Shown piece after piece: positions 7,242-8,294 of a stretch of 8,294 bases of DNA (its first letter is position 1; the number at the start of each line of letters is the position of its first letter). The notes below the pieces were generated by a model. The model made no database searches, was not told where the DNA came from, and saw only the letters and a list, made by a program, of their open reading frames with translations. This DNA is from Chthoniobacter flavus. GTDB taxonomy: Bacteria; Verrucomicrobiota; Verrucomicrobiia; Chthoniobacterales; DYNR01. The position numbers and the translations under genes were made by a program. The DNA is taken from positions 1 through 8,294 of the forward strand of contig DYNR01000099.1 of NCBI GenBank assembly GCA_020720945.1, in the 5' to 3' direction.

Positions 7242-7309
7242 TTGAGAATTGCTGAATAAAAGCTGGGGAAAAGTTTTACCAGAATCGTTCTTGCTCCCGT
7301 TCTTGGAGA

Positions 7310-7318
7310 TGGTATATT
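7310..7318 (+). promoter_or_regulatory. extended -10 promoter positioned for a leaderless mRNA
   Basis: TGG-TATATT is an extended -10 element (TGn plus 5 of 6 matches to TATAAT). The only -35-like sequence is TTGCTC at 7291-7296, 16 bp upstream and weak. With standard spacing from the hexamer, the predicted start of transcription is base 7325, the A of the next gene's ATG. No Shine-Dalgarno at a usable distance precedes that ATG, as expected for a leaderless transcript. Confidence 0.5.
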
Positions 7319-7324
7319 TGACGA

Positions 7325-7528
7325 ATGCACCCCGTGATCAACTGCGAGGAATTCATCGGCAAGACCGTCGGGAAAAGAAAACTTCCGAAGGATTCGTTTG
7401 ACTTTATTGATCCACTGCAACGAAACCTCGCACCAATTTGCGTCAGAAGAGGGGTTTATCGTTTCTGTACTCAAGAGGAGGCCGACCGATGGCTAATGAA
7501 GAAATTGATCTCGAAAGCGGCGAACTAA
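7325..7528 (+). CDS. small protein of unknown function upstream of nucleotidyltransferase, antitoxin-like by position
   Basis: I do not recognise a named family for this 67-aa protein. It is rich in charged residues with no signal peptide or membrane segment. The C-terminal half, with RRGVYRF (41-47) followed by EEADRWLMKKL (51-61), looks like a short strand then an amphipathic helix. The ATG is fixed: an in-frame TGA lies two codons upstream (7319-7321). It overlaps the nucleotidyltransferase gene by 40 bp in a different frame and contains that gene's ribosome-binding site. A small gene preceding and overlapping an MNT nucleotidyltransferase is the typical layout of a toxin-antitoxin pair, so an antitoxin or partner role is inferred only from context. 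It lacks the winged-helix seen in AbiEi-type antitoxins. Confidence 0.72.
   Translation: MHPVINCEEFIGKTVGKRKLPKDSFDFIDPLQRNLAPICVRRGVYRFCTQEEADRWLMKKLISKAAN
7476..7481 (+). promoter_or_regulatory. perfect Shine-Dalgarno AGGAGG inside the upstream ORF
   Basis: AGGAGG ends 7 bases before ATG 7489. It is the strongest ribosome-binding site in the window and decides the nucleotidyltransferase start over an upstream in-frame candidate at 7438. It lies within the coding sequence of the 67-aa protein, so its use may depend on translation of that gene. Confidence 0.8.
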
Positions 7529-8013
7529 TCTCGCGGGCTCCCGAAAAGGAAGACTTTTTGCAGTTGTGCCGAGAGTTAAACTTGCGTGGTTGCCGCTATT
7601 CTGTTGTTGGGGGATTTGCCATCATCCACCTCGGGCTGTTGAGAGCCACAGGCGACATCGATCTTCTCATTGATTCCTCTCTCGAAAACGAAGCCAAAGT
7701 CTTCGATGCGCTCGCCACGCTTCCCGACGGTTGCGTGCGGGAACTCGAACCCGGCGAGGTGGCCAAATATACCGTTGTTCGCGTGGCCGATGAAATCATC
7801 GTGGACTTGATGGGCAGCGCCTCCGGCATAACCTATGAAGAAGCCTTGCCGGGTGTAGTCCTCCGCGAAATCGGCGGGGTCGATATCCCTTTCGCCGGGG
7901 CAGAATTGCTATACCGGATGAAAAAACGAGCTGGGCGCGAGAAAGACCGAGGGGACATTTATTTTCTCGAACAACTCTTCGCGGCACGGGGGATAACCCC
8001 GCCCAAACCCTAA
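7489..8013 (+). CDS. MNT-fold nucleotidyltransferase, AbiEii/DUF6036-like
   Basis: This 174-aa protein has the minimal nucleotidyltransferase signature: GGFA (41-44), then RATGDIDLLID (52-62) with catalytic acids D56 and D58, and a third acid at D106 in IIVDLMGS (103-110). The C-terminal helix MKKRAGREKDRGDI (144-157) matches the K-x4-GR-x-KD-x2-D pattern common in AbiEii/DUF6036-type proteins. Such enzymes transfer nucleotides to RNA, often tRNA, or to protein, and many are toxins of toxin-antitoxin or phage-defence modules. All catalytic residues are present, so it should be active. The start is fixed by AGGAGG 7 bases upstream. It overlaps the 67-aa ORF by 40 bp, and the pair sits at the end of a housekeeping operon, bracketed by short repeats. 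The target molecule cannot be deduced. Confidence 0.85.
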   Translation: MANEEIDLESGELISRAPEKEDFLQLCRELNLRGCRYSVVGGFAIIHLGLLRATGDIDLLIDSSLENEAKVFDALATLPDGCVRELEPGEVAKYTVVRVADEIIVDLMGSASGITYEEALPGVVLREIGGVDIPFAGAELLYRMKKRAGREKDRGDIYFLEQLFAARGITPPKP

Positions 8014-8046
8014 CCCTTCATGGAGGGGCTCCTTCCTCGCGATAGG

Positions 8047-8059
8047 GAAATGGGGTCAG
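8047..8059. repeat. right half of the inverted pair (GAAA-T-GGGGTCAG)
   Basis: This is the reverse complement of 7230-7241 apart from one inserted T. It begins 34 bp beyond the nucleotidyltransferase stop. Confidence 0.4.
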
Positions 8060-8127
8060 TCATCCACCACCTTCACGCAGACAGTGTGCTTCTCGGCTTT
8101 GTCGTAAGCGTGTCCAGCATCGCTCAT
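8056..8127 (-). CDS. possible 23-aa small protein or gene remnant
   Basis: The frame encodes MSDAGHAYDKAEKH followed by TVCVKVVDD and a stop. An in-frame TGA immediately precedes the ATG. The composition looks protein-like and charged, and a good promoter lies 29 bp upstream, but there is no Shine-Dalgarno and I recognise no family. It could be the truncated start of an older gene cut by the inverted repeat arm, since the stop codon falls within GGGGTCAG, or it could be untranslated. Confidence 0.22.
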   Translation of the reverse strand: MSDAGHAYDKAEKHTVCVKVVDD

Positions 8128-8155
8128 TCAATTCGTATGCCGTAAGCCATGGAAG

Positions 8156-8185
8156 AAAATATTTCAAAAATGACAGTTCTGTCAA
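8156..8185 (-). promoter_or_regulatory. sigma70-like promoter with dyad overlapping the -35
   Basis: On the minus strand, TTGACA (8185 to 8180, a perfect -35) is followed after 18 bp by TATTTT (8161 to 8156, 4 of 6 matches to the -10). Transcription would start near 8149 and run leftwards through the 23-codon ORF into the 3' end of the nucleotidyltransferase, antisense to it. Confidence 0.42.
8171..8184. promoter_or_regulatory. operator-like perfect dyad TGACAG-TT-CTGTCA
   Basis: Two perfect 6-bp half-sites are separated by 2 bp. The spacing is too tight for an RNA hairpin loop but normal for a dimeric repressor site, and the dyad overlaps the -35 hexamer of the minus-strand promoter. No regulator gene is visible in the window. 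Confidence 0.4.
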
Positions 8186-8186
8186 T

Positions 8187-8201
8187 AGTCGCAATTACCA
8201 G
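8187..8201 (+). repeat. copy B of the 15-bp direct repeat
   Basis: AGTCGCAATTACCAG differs from copy A (7214-7228) by one base. It lies directly upstream of the minus-strand -35 element and is 973 bp from copy A. Confidence 0.65.
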
Positions 8202-8294
8202 TTTTGCCCTCCTTCCTGAGTCTTCCCCGTGCGGCGGGGGGGCCCGAAAGTCAGAATTTATTGAAGCTCATCGCTTCGGCGGCAGGTTCGTAAA

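Larger units (their letters stand above)
7059..7324. other. 266-bp intergenic region, AT-richer than the flanking operon
   Basis: I see no gene here. A 61-codon open frame at 7074-7259 has no recognisable domain. The stretch contains a GCTGGGGAAA direct repeat (7119-7128 and 7262-7271), repeat copy A (7214-7228), CTGACCCCTTTC (7230-7241) and the promoter of the next gene. No convincing terminator follows the thioredoxin-fold gene. Confidence 0.6.
8014..8294. other. 281-bp right-end region with no certain gene
   Basis: After the nucleotidyltransferase stop there is a weak CCCT/AGGG hairpin (8014-8027), the inverted repeat arm, a 23-codon minus-strand ORF, a minus-strand promoter with overlapping dyad, and repeat copy B. 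A plus-strand frame stays open from ATG 8149 to the window edge (48 codons). None of these can be called a gene with confidence. Confidence 0.5.

Noticed and set aside
7074..7259. 61-codon plus-strand frame in the intergenic region
   Set aside because: No ribosome-binding site or domain. Its C-terminal similarity to the frame at 8149 is explained by the shared DNA repeat.
8014..8027. CCCT/AGGG hairpin as terminator for the nucleotidyltransferase
   Set aside because: Only 4 base pairs and no T-run follows.
1..8294. CRISPR array, tRNA, rRNA or complete insertion sequence
   Set aside because: I looked for regularly spaced repeats, tRNA-like cloverleaf ends and transposase motifs and saw none.

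Overview
The window looks like a bacterial chromosome segment of moderately high GC (somewhat above half, by eye) whose genes are packed into two housekeeping operons facing away from each other, with a small accessory region at the right end. The gene set (UvrB, RlmI-type rRNA methyltransferase, long-chain polyprenyl diphosphate synthase, Hsp33, a CxxC thioredoxin-fold protein) fits a Gram-negative-type bacterium. My impression from the protein sequences is Verrucomicrobiota or a relative, but I could not search to test that.

Minus strand, 46-3758: cupin protein, then RlmI-like 23S rRNA methyltransferase, then UvrB. The rlmI stop and uvrB start share one base (TGATG), so the two are probably translationally coupled. 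UvrB is complete but carries about 36 extra residues just after helicase motif SATPG.

Plus strand, 3778-7058: a short-chain dehydrogenase with a C-terminal membrane segment, a trans-polyprenyl diphosphate synthase, Hsp33 (start and preceding stop overlap as ATGA), and a thioredoxin-fold CxxC protein. The cupin and dehydrogenase start codons are only 19 bp apart, so at least one control region must lie inside a coding sequence. The polyprenyl synthase probably supplies the quinone side chain or another isoprenoid lipid. Hsp33 and the CxxC protein form a redox/stress pair.

Right end, 7059-8294: accessory in character. A 67-aa protein of unknown function overlaps by 40 bp a 174-aa MNT-fold nucleotidyltransferase. 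The layout resembles a two-gene toxin-antitoxin or abortive-infection module. The small gene has an extended -10 promoter placed so that its mRNA would begin at the ATG (leaderless), while the nucleotidyltransferase has a perfect AGGAGG inside the small gene. The pair is bracketed by copies of a short motif (AGTCRCAATTACCAG, direct, 14 of 15 identical) and by an inverted CTGACCCC / GGGGTCAG pair, suggesting insertion or association with a REP-like element. At 8156-8185 a minus-strand promoter with a perfect TTGACA is overlapped by a TGACAG-N2-CTGTCA dyad and points at a 23-codon ORF. No tRNA, rRNA, CRISPR array or complete insertion sequence was seen.
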